From Chryseobacterium shigense (GTDB lineage Bacteria; Bacteroidota; Bacteroidia; Flavobacteriales; Weeksellaceae), in NCBI RefSeq assembly GCF_014207845.1, contig NZ_JACHLC010000004.1, forward strand, positions 124,001-188,000: DNA of 64,000 bases. The letters are read 5' to 3'. The notes under the pieces are model-generated. The model was not told the DNA's origin. It did not search any database and saw only the letters and a list, made by a program, of their open reading frames with translations. Numbering within the stretch: position 1 is the first letter of the stretch; the number at the start of each line of letters is the position of its first letter. Made by a program: the position numbers and the translations under genes. Shown in pieces: positions 17,901 to 26,513 of this stretch.

Positions 17901-19097
17901 ATGGACAAACTGACTATACAACCCCGCTTTAAAGACTCTTCCCACTTCAAAGATTTCTGGGAAAAAGGCAATGGAAAACAGCTTATTGATTTTTCCGGAG
18001 CCGAAGTAAGCTTTAAAGATTTTGATCAATTCTCCCCCTTCTTTTATCATACAGATGAGGCTGGTGATGAAGTGGTAAAAGATGTTTACCTCGTTAAAAA
18101 ATTCAACGAAGCTTCCAGGGAAATTGAAGGTTATATACGAAACGGAATTTCGGAAGCCGACCATGTTCCTGAAAGTGTAAAAAAACTTTTCACCCAGACC
18201 CAGAAAGTTCCGGAATGGCTTGATTACAGCCTGTTAAAAAGCGGTGCAGAACTCTGCATGCGAAGCAATCTGGATTCCCTCATTTCTCTGAGAGATTATT
18301 GTCTGATGGGAGGCTATGATTATGCTTACCTAAACAAACCTCTCACAGCCACAGAAGCGCTGAAAAAAGGCGCCGTAAAGCGTCTCTCGGAAACATTGGA
18401 TTTTTGGGTGAATGCTACCCGTTATGATGCCCTGGAACTGCATGCAAAAGGCTATGAATTTGCCATAAAAACCCGCCTGATTCATTCTTACGCAAGACTT
18501 TCCATAAAGAAATATTACAAAGAATGGGATACGGAAAACTGGGGAGAACCCATCAATTCATGGGATATGATGGCCACTTACATCGGTTTCAGCCTTGTTT
18601 TTCTTCACAGTCTTCAAAAATTAGGAAATGATTTTTCCATTGAAGAAGAGAAAGGAATTTTTCATCTGTGGAAGTATGTAGGATATTTGCTGGGAATTCC
18701 CGAACAGCTTCTTCCTGACAATAAAAAACAGGCAACGGAATATTTTTACCTATGGACTTCCGTGCAGCCGTCTTCAGATAAAGATTCTATCCTTCTGGCT
18801 CATTCCCTGTTGAATGAATCCTTGGAAAACCCAATATTGAAATTCAAATTCGAAAGAAAAAATCTGAGATATCTTCATATCTGCTGTACATGGTTTCTTT
18901 TGGATGATGAGGTGTGTAAAAGACTGCAAATTCCTGATGTTCCTGCCAGAAATCTGTTTCCGAAAACAAAGATTCTCGCTAATAAATTGTATGACAAATT
19001 CGTAAGCCGGGCAGCCAGAATAAAAAAAGGAAACAAAGACCAGATGAAAGTGCTGGAAGATTACCTGAGAATTACAAAAGATTCGAATTTTCATTAG
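17901..19097 (+). CDS. MpaB-like oxygenase (DUF2236)
   Basis: 398 residues, mostly helical, no signal peptide. The signature runs through KKGAVKRLSETLDFWVNATR and TRLIHSYARLSIKKYY (about 193-208), where the His is the likely haem ligand of the MpaB/latex-clearing-protein superfamily. DMMATYIGFSLVFLHSL and WKYVGYLLGIPEQLLP are also family-typical. Such enzymes are putative oxygenases; the substrate is unknown. It follows the LuxR gene on the same strand with its own short gap. Function beyond the family is not inferred. Confidence 0.85.
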   Translation: MDKLTIQPRFKDSSHFKDFWEKGNGKQLIDFSGAEVSFKDFDQFSPFFYHTDEAGDEVVKDVYLVKKFNEASREIEGYIRNGISEADHVPESVKKLFTQTQKVPEWLDYSLLKSGAELCMRSNLDSLISLRDYCLMGGYDYAYLNKPLTATEALKKGAVKRLSETLDFWVNATRYDALELHAKGYEFAIKTRLIHSYARLSIKKYYKEWDTENWGEPINSWDMMATYIGFSLVFLHSLQKLGNDFSIEEEKGIFHLWKYVGYLLGIPEQLLPDNKKQATEYFYLWTSVQPSSDKDSILLAHSLLNESLENPILKFKFERKNLRYLHICCTWFLLDDEVCKRLQIPDVPARNLFPKTKILANKLYDKFVSRAARIKKGNKDQMKVLEDYLRITKDSNFH

Positions 19098-19273
19098 AAA
19101 AATCCCGGAAATATCTTCTGTAAAAGTGTAAAAATGTGTTTTTTATGCGTTAAATCATAAGATCCTGCATTCCTTTAGGAATGAATAATATCAGCAGTAA
19201 AATTTTATCATTTTTTAACTCTAAAAACATATTTTCACCCTAAATAATATTAGTTTTTGATGTTAAAATTATG

Positions 19274-19281
19274 TATTTTTG
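19274..19281 (+). promoter_or_regulatory. -7 element of recA
   Basis: TATTTTTG ends 19 bases before the recA ATG. The nearest TTG is only 14 bp upstream, so the -33 half is poor. I saw no obvious LexA-like palindrome. Confidence 0.4.
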
Positions 19282-19300
19282 AGAAATTATTTTAATTGAG

Positions 19301-20305
19301 ATGAGTAACATTGATGATAAGAAAAAAGCACTGGCTCTGGTGCTTGACAAGCTAGATAAAACATACGGAAAAGGAACTGTAATGACATTGGGAGATGACT
19401 CCGTAGATAATACGATAGAGGTAATTCCTTCCGGATCTTTGGGACTTGACATCGCATTAGGCGTTGGCGGTTATCCAAGAGGAAGAATTATTGAAATATA
19501 CGGTCCTGAATCTTCAGGTAAGACAACATTAACCCTTCACGCTATTGCTGAAGCTCAGAAAGCAGGTGGTATTGCAGCATTCATTGATGCGGAGCACGCT
19601 TTCGACAGAACTTATGCTGCAAAACTGGGAATTGATCTAGAAAACCTTATCATTTCACAGCCGGACAACGGTGAGCAGGCTTTGGAAATTGCCGATAACC
19701 TGATCCGTTCAGGGGCTATTGATATTGTCGTTATTGACTCGGTAGCAGCTCTTACTCCAAAAGCGGAAATTGAAGGTGAAATGGGAGATTCCAAAATGGG
19801 TCTTCACGCAAGATTGATGTCCCAGGCATTAAGAAAGCTTACGGCAACCATTTCAAGAACAAAATGTACGGTAATCTTCATCAACCAGTTGAGAGAGAAA
19901 ATCGGTGTAATGTTCGGAAACCCTGAGACCACTACCGGTGGTAATGCCCTGAAATTCTACGCTTCTGTAAGACTGGATATCAGAAAAGCAAGCGCACCTA
20001 TTAAAAACGGTGATGAAGCGATCGGAAGCCGCGTGAAAGTGAAAATCGTGAAAAACAAAGTAGCACCTCCATTCAAGCAGGCAGAATTCGATATTATGTA
20101 TGGTGAAGGAGTTTCCAAAGTAGGTGAAATTCTTGATACTGCCGTTGATAAGGGAATTGTGAAGAAAAGCGGTTCTTGGTTCAGCTATGAAGAAACGAAA
20201 CTAGGCCAGGGACGTGACGCGGTAAAGGATGTTTTAAGAGACAATCCTGAACTTGCTGAAGAACTGGAAAACAAGATCAAGGAAGAATTGAAAAACAATA
20301 AATAA
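19301..20305 (+). CDS. recA: Recombinase A
   Basis: 334 residues. DNA strand-exchange ATPase for homologous recombination and repair. Walker [10 protein letters not shown] (about 66-74), Walker [16 protein letters not shown]-binding loop L1 with [17 protein letters not shown], the [16 protein letters not shown] segment and loop L2 [13 protein letters not shown]. The acidic C-tail is shorter than in E. coli. Monocistronic, with a strong terminator at 20312. About 200 bp of AT-rich leader precede it with a -7 element close to the start. Confidence 0.98.
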   Translation: MSNIDDKKKALALVLDKLDKTYGKGTVMTLGDDSVDNTIEVIPSGSLGLDIALGVGGYPRGRIIEIYGPESSGKTTLTLHAIAEAQKAGGIAAFIDAEHAFDRTYAAKLGIDLENLIISQPDNGEQALEIADNLIRSGAIDIVVIDSVAALTPKAEIEGEMGDSKMGLHARLMSQALRKLTATISRTKCTVIFINQLREKIGVMFGNPETTTGGNALKFYASVRLDIRKASAPIKNGDEAIGSRVKVKIVKNKVAPPFKQAEFDIMYGEGVSKVGEILDTAVDKGIVKKSGSWFSYEETKLGQGRDAVKDVLRDNPELAEELENKIKEELKNNK

Positions 20306-20311
20306 TTAATA

Positions 20312-20346
20312 GAAAACGGTCTGAATTTCAGATCGTTTTTCTTTTT
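20312..20346 (+). terminator. Terminator of recA
   Basis: An 11-bp stem AAACGGTCTGA/TCAGATCGTTT (one G-T pair) with ATT loop, followed by TTCTTTTT. Confidence 0.9.
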
Positions 20347-20380
20347 AGCTTTAATATGCCAGCTAAAACCTGTTAAAGAT

Positions 20381-21235
20381 ATGGTTACTGATTATAAAAA
20401 AATTGATCTGTTCGGGAAAACATTCATTCAGAAAATAGATTTAAAATCTCCTTTTGAATTTGCCTTCCCCGTTGCAGAGCAAGCCTGCTTTTTATATATG
20501 CTGTCAGGTGGAATGCAATATCAATACGATGACATCTCTATCAACATTCCGGCCAGGCATTCATTATTACTCAATTGCATCAGTTCCGGTAAACAGATCC
20601 ATCATTCAGATGCCAACACCAATGGCGAAATTGTAATCGTAACTTTTCATCCTGATATATTAAAGAAAATTTACGAAAGAGAGCTGCCTTTACTCCTTCA
20701 GCCAGGCCATAAAGAAACGAACCAGTCGGGCGGAAAAATAAACAACGATTTCCTGATTCATAAATATATTGAAGGACTTCTGTTCTATTTTGAAAATCCA
20801 TCTTTGGTAAACGATGAAATCCTGATTCTGAAACTAAAGGAAATCATTCTTCTGCTGTCGCAAACACAAGAAGCAGAAACCATACAAGCCATATTATCCC
20901 AGCTTTTCTCTCCAACATCTTATACATTCAAACAAATTATAGAAGCCAATTTATTTTCTCAGGTAAACATTGAGGAACTTGCACAAAAAACCAATTTAAG
21001 TGTTTCTTCTTTTAAAAGAGAATTTAAAAAATTATATGATAACTCCCCTGCCAGTTACATTAAAATGAAAAGGCTGGAAAGAGCTGCCGAATTATTATTG
21101 ATTTCTGATGAGCGTATCTCCAATATTGCTTTTGATTGCGGATTTAATGACTTAGCCAATTTTACCAAAAGCTTTCATGACAGATATAATACGTCTCCCA
21201 CAAATTACCGTTCAAAAGTGAATAAGGAGGATTAA
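20381..21235 (+). CDS. AraC-family transcriptional regulator
   Basis: 284 residues. The N-terminal 180 residues look like a cupin-type sensing domain (HSLLLNCISSGKQIHH, GEIVIVTFHPDILKKIY). The C-terminal AraC DNA-binding domain has two helix-turn-helix units: VNIEELAQKTNLSVSSFKRE and ISNIAFDCGFNDLANFTKSF followed by the family consensus RYNTSPTNYR. The inducer and targets are unknown. No obvious target gene is adjacent, and it sits alone after the recA terminator. Confidence 0.88.
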   Translation: MVTDYKKIDLFGKTFIQKIDLKSPFEFAFPVAEQACFLYMLSGGMQYQYDDISINIPARHSLLLNCISSGKQIHHSDANTNGEIVIVTFHPDILKKIYERELPLLLQPGHKETNQSGGKINNDFLIHKYIEGLLFYFENPSLVNDEILILKLKEIILLLSQTQEAETIQAILSQLFSPTSYTFKQIIEANLFSQVNIEELAQKTNLSVSSFKREFKKLYDNSPASYIKMKRLERAAELLLISDERISNIAFDCGFNDLANFTKSFHDRYNTSPTNYRSKVNKED

Positions 21236-21333
21236 AAGTACTCCATTCAAACCATTAAGAAAAAATTCAGTAGTTAAGATTATTAAGAGTTTGTCTTACT
21301 ATGCTTGCAATGGCAGACTAATAATTAAAAAAA

Positions 21334-21480
21334 TTATTCAAGAGAATTTACCAGTACAAAATAACGGTAAGCCAGAATACCTTTCTCCAGTTTGGTTAGT
21401 TTGTTAGGATCTTTACCACTTAGCTTAGGAAGTACTTTTTTATTCACTGTATTCAACAGTCTGAAAAATGATTTTTTCAT
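21334..21480 (-). CDS. Small conserved basic protein (48 aa)
   Basis: 48 residues from ATG 21480 (MKKSFFRLLNTVNKKVLPKL, then DPNKLTKLEKGILAYRYFVL). The open frame reaches back to 21525, but the inner Met matches the pattern of small flavobacterial proteins beginning MKK.FFKLLNKINK..LP, as I remember them. Those are often mislabelled SsrA-binding protein; they are far too short to be SmpB. Highly basic with an amphipathic start. Function is unknown. Confidence 0.65.
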   Translation of the reverse strand: MKKSFFRLLNTVNKKVLPKLSGKDPNKLTKLEKGILAYRYFVLVNSLE

Positions 21481-21581
21481 ATCTTTATATTTAAATGAAA
21501 CATCATTGAAACGGTAAAAGTTCAAAAATGATGCAAAAGTTATTATTTGGGATTATTTATTAACAGGATAATAGATTAACT

Positions 21582-21878
21582 ATGGACGATATTTTTAAAC
21601 AGCAGATTTATGAGGTGACAAGACTGATTCCGAAAGGAAGAGTTTCCTCTTACGGAGCCATAGCTAAAGCTGTAGGTTACCCCAACCATTCCCGCCATGT
21701 AGGTAAGGCGATGGGAGGCTGCCCCGAAGATGTTCCTGCGCACAGAGTTATATCAAGCTCCGGCACCTTATCTGTTCCCGAATTCCAGCCCAAACTGGAA
21801 GCAGAAGGAATTACTGTTGAAAATTTTAGAATAAAAAACTTCAAAAAACTTTTCTGGGACCCTTTGGAAGAGATATAA
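21582..21878 (+). CDS. Alkyltransferase-like protein (ATL, MGMT family)
   Basis: 98 residues, the size of a stand-alone MGMT C-terminal domain. It has the DNA-binding wing and arginine finger (GYPNHSRHVGKAMGG, R38). In place of the catalytic PCHRV of O6-methylguanine methyltransferases it has PAHRV (A53), so it cannot accept the alkyl group. Known ATLs bind O6-alkylguanine and hand it to nucleotide excision repair. I infer the same here. Monocistronic; start at ATG 21582 with no alternative. Confidence 0.9.
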   Translation: MDDIFKQQIYEVTRLIPKGRVSSYGAIAKAVGYPNHSRHVGKAMGGCPEDVPAHRVISSSGTLSVPEFQPKLEAEGITVENFRIKNFKKLFWDPLEEI

Positions 21879-21985
21879 TCCTGCAAATTATACTATTCAG
21901 ACAGGAATACATACGGCTCAGTTGGATATTTTTCTTAATTGATATCCTTCGCAATACCTTTGGTTCATAAATAAAACAAAAAACT

Positions 21986-22780
21986 ATGAAACCAATTTCA
22001 ATTCTGTCTTTAGTATTCTTTTTTATCACAGTATTTGCAAAAGCTCAGACGGATGATAAATTCTATCAGCCAAACAAAGTCATGAAGCCATTTGAGTTTA
22101 AAATTTCCGAACAGATTAACTTTCCTGTAGAAGGAGATACGATTACAGCGTTTATAGCAAAACCTGACACTCAAAAACTTCAAAAGACAATTTTTTATTT
22201 TCACGGAGCGGCAGGAAACGTTACAACCTATCAGTTTATGACCAAACCTCTTGTAGAGGCAGGATATCAGGTGGTAATGATAGATCTCAGAGGGTATGGA
22301 TTGTCTACAGGGAAACCCAATCACAAAAATGTAGCGGAAGACGGGCAGAAAATTTTTGATGAACTGATGAAAAGACCTGATATTAAAGATACAAAAGTCT
22401 ACATCTACGGAGCTTCTTTAGGAACCCAGGTTGCTGCGCACCTTGCCAAAGATAATATTTCTGAGATTTCCGGACTTATTCTGGACTGTCCAATGGCTTC
22501 TTTTACGGATATTGCGGCTCATTTTGCTCCTCAGTACAGAGAATTTATTCTGCAGTCTATGATTTCGCCTTATGCAGCTAAAGAAGATGTGAAGGCTTTG
22601 GACAAGCTGCCATTGCTTATTATTCATGGTAAGGAAGATAAAACCATTCCTTATGAGCAGGGAAAACTGGTTTTTGATAATGCTGCCGGCACTAAAGTTT
22701 TCATTGAATCCAAAGGAGATCATTTGCAAGGATTGGTCAATAATAAAGAAGAGATCCTGAAAGCTATTGATAAATTATAA
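21986..22780 (+). CDS. Exported alpha/beta hydrolase
   Basis: 264 residues with a signal peptide (MKPISILSLVFFFITVFAKA, cut near AQT). Catalytic parts: the oxyanion loop FYFHGAAGN (about 67-75), the nucleophile elbow YGASLGT (Ser near 146), the Asp in HGKEDKTIP and the His in KGDHLQG. This is the pattern of the ABHD13/Bem46-like serine hydrolases. Likely periplasmic esterase or peptidase; the substrate is unknown. Followed immediately by a 21-bp perfect palindrome. Confidence 0.88.
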   Translation: MKPISILSLVFFFITVFAKAQTDDKFYQPNKVMKPFEFKISEQINFPVEGDTITAFIAKPDTQKLQKTIFYFHGAAGNVTTYQFMTKPLVEAGYQVVMIDLRGYGLSTGKPNHKNVAEDGQKIFDELMKRPDIKDTKVYIYGASLGTQVAAHLAKDNISEISGLILDCPMASFTDIAAHFAPQYREFILQSMISPYAAKEDVKALDKLPLLIIHGKEDKTIPYEQGKLVFDNAAGTKVFIESKGDHLQGLVNNKEEILKAIDKL

Positions 22781-22830
22781 TACATTCAGGTTCCGGCGGC
22801 TTCGCCGCCGGAACCTGAATGTATAAAAAA
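22780..22830 (+). terminator. Very long perfect hairpin, probable terminator
   Basis: A 21-bp perfect inverted repeat (22780-22800 with 22804-22824) with GGCGGC-TTC-GCCGCC at its centre. It begins at the last base of the hydrolase stop codon and is followed by AAAAAA rather than a T run. GC-rich against an AT-rich background. Confidence 0.65.
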
Positions 22831-23065
22831 TTGCAAATATTTTCTCACGCAAGGGATCAAACCATCAAACTATAATTTCTTATTAAGGATAAAAAAATCA
22901 ATCGAAGATTGATTCTACTAATCAAACATATAACCGAAAGCTTAATCAGCGATGAAATCGCAAATCTTTGCTTCCTTAAAATCAACAGAGTCTTACAAAA
23001 ACTTTGCGTTAAAAAAAAACTCAAGTTTGTCACTCAATCAGGTTTTACTCGAAATACATACAATA
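22831..23065. other. Non-coding stretch with a small hairpin and Chryseobacterium-type filler
   Basis: No credible ORF. A perfect 8-bp stem AATCAATC/GATTGATT is at 22896-22914. The part at about 22950-23010 (AAATCTTTGC ... ACTTTGCGTTAAA) resembles degenerate intergenic sequence I associate with Flavobacteriia. The rest is AT-rich without structure. Confidence 0.4.
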
Positions 23066-23100
23066 AAAAATGCCATAAACTTTAACGTCATGGCATTTTA
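23066..23100 (-). terminator. Terminator of the XRE gene
   Basis: AAAATGCCAT/ATGGCATTTT arms (23067-23076 with 23090-23099) downstream of the minus-strand regulator gene. Confidence 0.75.
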
Positions 23101-23124
23101 ATTTATTCTATAAAATAGTGGCTA

Positions 23125-23502
23125 CTACTTTCTACTTCTTGGGCTTTTCAATTCTTCCTTCAACCTTTCATTTTCCTCTTTCAAAAAAGAAATATAATCC
23201 TGAAGATTCTGGATAATGGACCCAGGAATATTATTGAATTGAGAAACAATAGATGAAACTGCGTGATCGTTGAATACAGGATGATCATTATTGATCACAA
23301 CTTTTGCTTCTTCTTCCTCGTAAATATCTTCCACAGTAACATTTAAGAAACGGGCGATTTTGTCCCATTCATCTTTGATAATCCTTACATCACCGCTTTC
23401 CTTTCTGCTGTAGTTGGATACATCTGTCGCGATAATATCAGCTATCTGCTGTTGGGTATAGCCCTTTTGTTTTCTGATAGTGCGTAATTTTTCTTTTTGC
23501 AT
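23125..23502 (-). CDS. XRE-family regulator
   Basis: 125 residues. The N-terminal HTH (about 5-60) reads LRTIRKQKGYTQQQIADIIA, with the recognition part VSNYSRKESGDVRI. The C-terminus has a coiled coil (FLKEENERLKEELKS, about 105-121), suggesting dimerisation. It is not next to a toxin gene. Targets unknown; autoregulation is common in the family but not shown here. Single gene with its own terminator. Confidence 0.85.
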   Translation of the reverse strand: MQKEKLRTIRKQKGYTQQQIADIIATDVSNYSRKESGDVRIIKDEWDKIARFLNVTVEDIYEEEEAKVVINNDHPVFNDHAVSSIVSQFNNIPGSIIQNLQDYISFLKEENERLKEELKSPRSRK

Positions 23503-23692
23503 ATCCTACATTTTATACAAAAATGGAAAAAAACCTTAGAATGTACAATAAAAAATCGAAGAAATATGAGTCAGGTTCTCAGGATGTAGTAAAAAAAGCA
23601 TAGAAAGTTAATAATATCAAAATATTCAAACCAATACATTGATAATTTTCTTTAAAATTATTGCAACCCGTCACCACAATCTGTCATTGCAT

Positions 23693-23729
23693 GAAAAAAG
23701 CTGTTCCCAATATGAGAACAGCCTTTTGT
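23693..23729 (-). terminator. Terminator of htpG
   Basis: AAGGCTGTTC ... GAACAGCTTTTTT on the minus strand (23700-23707 with 23716-23723) directly after the htpG stop. Confidence 0.85.
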
Positions 23730-23744
23730 ATTTATGTAATATTA

Positions 23745-25637
23745 TTATTTCTCCAGTTGCTTATAACTTCTCTGGATAAAATCTGTAAGGTCTTTTCCTT
23801 TCAGCAGGTTTTGGGAAAGTTTTGCAAGGTCTAGGGCGTACTTGATCAAATTGTCCTTCTCCTCAGCATTTTCTGTTTTTAAGATCTGGTTAGAAAGTTC
23901 ACTGTTCGAGTTTACCACAAGATTATACATCTCCGGGAAACCTCCCATTCCGAACATACCGCCTCCGCCGGTTGCCTGCATCTCCTTCATTCTTCTCATG
24001 AACTCAGGTTGGGTGATGGTAAACGGAGCATCATTGCTGTCAAGATCTTCAAGCTGTACAGTGAATTTGGCATCTTTTACGGCCTCTTCCACATCTTTCT
24101 TTAAGGTTTCTTTTTCAGTTTCGTTTAATTTGGAAATAACAGGCTCATCTTTTTTGATCAGGTTATTGATGTGGTCTGCATCTACTCTGGCAAATGAGAT
24201 CTTCTCTTTTGTAGTTTCCAGCTTTTGGATCACGTGAGAAATCACGGGTGAGTCTAATAACAGAACTTCATATCCCTTATCATTTGCTGCCTGAATATAG
24301 CTGTGCTGCTCGTCTGCATTGGTAGTATAAAGAATTACCGTATTGCCGTCTTTATCTGTCTGAGAAGGTTGAATCTTTTCAATTAATTCATTCCACAGGA
24401 AGTATTTTCCGTTTGTAGTAGGATATAGTGTAAATTTATCTGCCTTTTCTGCAAATTTCTCTTCTGTGATGATTCCGTATTCTATTACGATCTTGATGTC
24501 GTTCCATTTCTGCTCATAATCTTCGCGGTTTTCGTTGATCAGGGAAGACATCTTATCGGCCACTTTTTTAGTGATGTAAGAAGAAATTTTCTTCACGGCG
24601 CCATCTGCCTGAAGGTAAGAACGGGAAACATTCAACGGAATATCCGGAGAATCTATTACCCCTCTCAGAAGCATCAGGAAGTCAGGAACGATGCCTTTTA
24701 CCTCATCCGTTACAAATACCTGGTTCTGGTAAAGCTGAATTTTATCCTTATCAATATTTAAATTGTTGCTCAGTTTCGGGAAAAATAAAATTCCGGTAAG
24801 ATTGAAAGGATAATCAACATTCAGGTGAATATTGAATAAAGGCTCTTCAAACTGCATTGGATACAGCTCGTGGTAGAACTTCATATAATCCTCATTCGTC
24901 AGCTCACTTGGCGCAATAGTCCATGCCGGAGTAGGATTGTTGATGATATTGTCAACTTCCTCAGTCTCAGCCACTGCATCTTCGGGAGCATCCTCCGGTA
25001 ACGGAAGCGTATGTGTTTTTGTTCCGAATTTAATAGGAACAGGCATGAATTTGTTATACTTTGAAAGCAATTCACGGATTTTACCTTCTTCAAGGAATTC
25101 TGTAGAATCTTCTGCAATGTGAAGAACGATTTCCGTTCCTCTGTCCGTTTTATCAGTTGTTTCTTCAAGGGTGAATTCCGGGCTGCCATCACATATCCAC
25201 TTTACTGCGGGTGCGTCTTTATAAGATTTTGTAATGATCTCCACTTTTTCAGCCACCATGAATGCAGAATAAAAACCAAGTCCGAAATGACCAATGATCC
25301 CGGAATCTTTTGCCGTGTCTTTATATTTCTCAAGGAATTCCTCGGCTCCTGAAAAAGCAACCTGATTGATGTATTTTTCAACCTCTTCACCCGTCATCCC
25401 GATACCCTGATCGATAATTCGAAGTGTTTTGTTTTCCTTATCGATTTTAACTTCAATCTTTGGGTTTCCATATTCAACTTTTGCTTCTCCGATGCTTGTT
25501 AAATGCTTTAGTTTTAAGGTAGCATCCGTTGCATTGGAGATTAATTCTCTCAGGAATATTTCGTGGTCACTGTAAAGAAATTTTTTAATAAGCGGGAAAA
25601 TATTTTCCACAGATACATTAATATTTCCTTTAGTCAT
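23745..25637 (-). CDS. htpG: Chaperone HtpG (Hsp90)
   Basis: 630 residues; ATP-dependent cytosolic chaperone. The GHKL ATPase domain shows FLRELISNATDA (Asn for Mg-ATP), RIIDQGIGMT and GHFGLGFYSAFMV. The middle domain includes the catalytic Arg region SRSYLQADGAVKKI. A Met/Gly-rich stretch (ATGGGGMFGMGGFPEMY, about 555-571) precedes the dimerisation helices and is longer than in E. coli, a lineage feature. Single gene with terminator; no CIRCE-like element was noted upstream. Confidence 0.97.
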   Translation of the reverse strand: MTKGNINVSVENIFPLIKKFLYSDHEIFLRELISNATDATLKLKHLTSIGEAKVEYGNPKIEVKIDKENKTLRIIDQGIGMTGEEVEKYINQVAFSGAEEFLEKYKDTAKDSGIIGHFGLGFYSAFMVAEKVEIITKSYKDAPAVKWICDGSPEFTLEETTDKTDRGTEIVLHIAEDSTEFLEEGKIRELLSKYNKFMPVPIKFGTKTHTLPLPEDAPEDAVAETEEVDNIINNPTPAWTIAPSELTNEDYMKFYHELYPMQFEEPLFNIHLNVDYPFNLTGILFFPKLSNNLNIDKDKIQLYQNQVFVTDEVKGIVPDFLMLLRGVIDSPDIPLNVSRSYLQADGAVKKISSYITKKVADKMSSLINENREDYEQKWNDIKIVIEYGIITEEKFAEKADKFTLYPTTNGKYFLWNELIEKIQPSQTDKDGNTVILYTTNADEQHSYIQAANDKGYEVLLLDSPVISHVIQKLETTKEKISFARVDADHINNLIKKDEPVISKLNETEKETLKKDVEEAVKDAKFTVQLEDLDSNDAPFTITQPEFMRRMKEMQATGGGGMFGMGGFPEMYNLVVNSNSELSNQILKTENAEEKDNLIKYALDLAKLSQNLLKGKDLTDFIQRSYKQLEK

Positions 25638-25757
25638 AATAATTTTTGTTTTAATTTTCTATTTCTGTCTCAAAAAAAATACCATGCATCAGAATGTGAC
25701 ACAATGGCATTAATTTGTAAGAATCTCTTTTAAAACCTTAATATCTAGCAATAAAAT

Positions 25758-26246
25758 TTATACCGGTTTATTAATTTTTCTTTGCTCCCTGAACTGAAAA
25801 ACGGAACCAATAATAAACAGTACAAAAAGGCCAAGAAGTGTCTGCCCGATAATGGCATCTGTGGGTGCTTTTGCTAAAGGATGCCCAAGCGGTACACGCG
25901 TGAATGTTTCATTAACGGTAGGAACCAGCGATAAGAAAAAACTGAAGGACAGAAGAAAGTTTTCAAAAAAACGCGCTCTGTTGTTCCCCTGTCTTTTTTT
26001 ATGAAGAAAATAAGCCGTCAATATTAAAATAACGATGAAAAGGGCAAAAATATGTCCGGGATTAAATCCTCCGTGTTTGGATAGCCCCAAAGCAGTCAAT
26101 GAAGTGATAAGCGTTAAATAAAAATAAATCTTGCCTGTAAGTTGGTTTAAATCAATTTTCCCTCTTTTTATAAAGTCTGTAACTGCTGCCACAATAGCAA
26201 TAATACCTATAACAGTATGAAAAATCCCTAAATACGATAGTCCCAT
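25758..26246 (-). CDS. Integral membrane protein, unknown
   Basis: 162 residues from ATG 26246; an alternative ATG at 26282 would add 12 polar residues. Five hydrophobic helices are visible (about 3-25, 37-55, 64-84, 94-112, 130-150). The conserved-looking residues are HTVIGIIA, GKIYFYLTLITSLTALGLSK and PTVNETFTRVP. It resembles small DUF2306-type membrane proteins, but I am not certain. Function is unknown. It lies just downstream of htpG's start region on the same strand, but with no sign of an operon. Confidence 0.7.
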   Translation of the reverse strand: MGLSYLGIFHTVIGIIAIVAAVTDFIKRGKIDLNQLTGKIYFYLTLITSLTALGLSKHGGFNPGHIFALFIVILILTAYFLHKKRQGNNRARFFENFLLSFSFFLSLVPTVNETFTRVPLGHPLAKAPTDAIIGQTLLGLFVLFIIGSVFQFREQRKINKPV

Positions 26247-26459
26247 AATCTTAATTTTTGAATGTTGAATTACTGTTGACAAAATTGCAACAGAAACAGA
26301 AAAGAGATTTTGTAAATAAGCTCAATTATCTGTCTGTTTGGTTCAAAAAATGTAAGACTGAATTAAATTATAGAAAGAAGAAAGGTTTTAAGAATATTAA
26401 GTTTAACTTCGTTTTTAAGTGAGACTGCCTCACTCCGCCCAAAACAATGAATTGAAAAT

Positions 26460-26497
26460 AAAAAACGCTCCAAAATGAATTGAAGCGTTTGTATTTT
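26460..26497 (-). terminator. Terminator of the deoxyhypusine-synthase-like gene
   Basis: AAACGCT/AGCGTTT stem (26463-26469 with 26484-26490) with a largely self-pairing 14-nt inner part, and a T run on the minus-strand side. Confidence 0.75.
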
Positions 26498-26513
26498 TAA
26501 AAAATATTTACTC

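Noticed and set aside
21334..21525. SmpB (SsrA-binding protein) label for the 48-residue protein
   Set aside because: SmpB is about 150 residues with an OB fold; this is far too short and lacks it.
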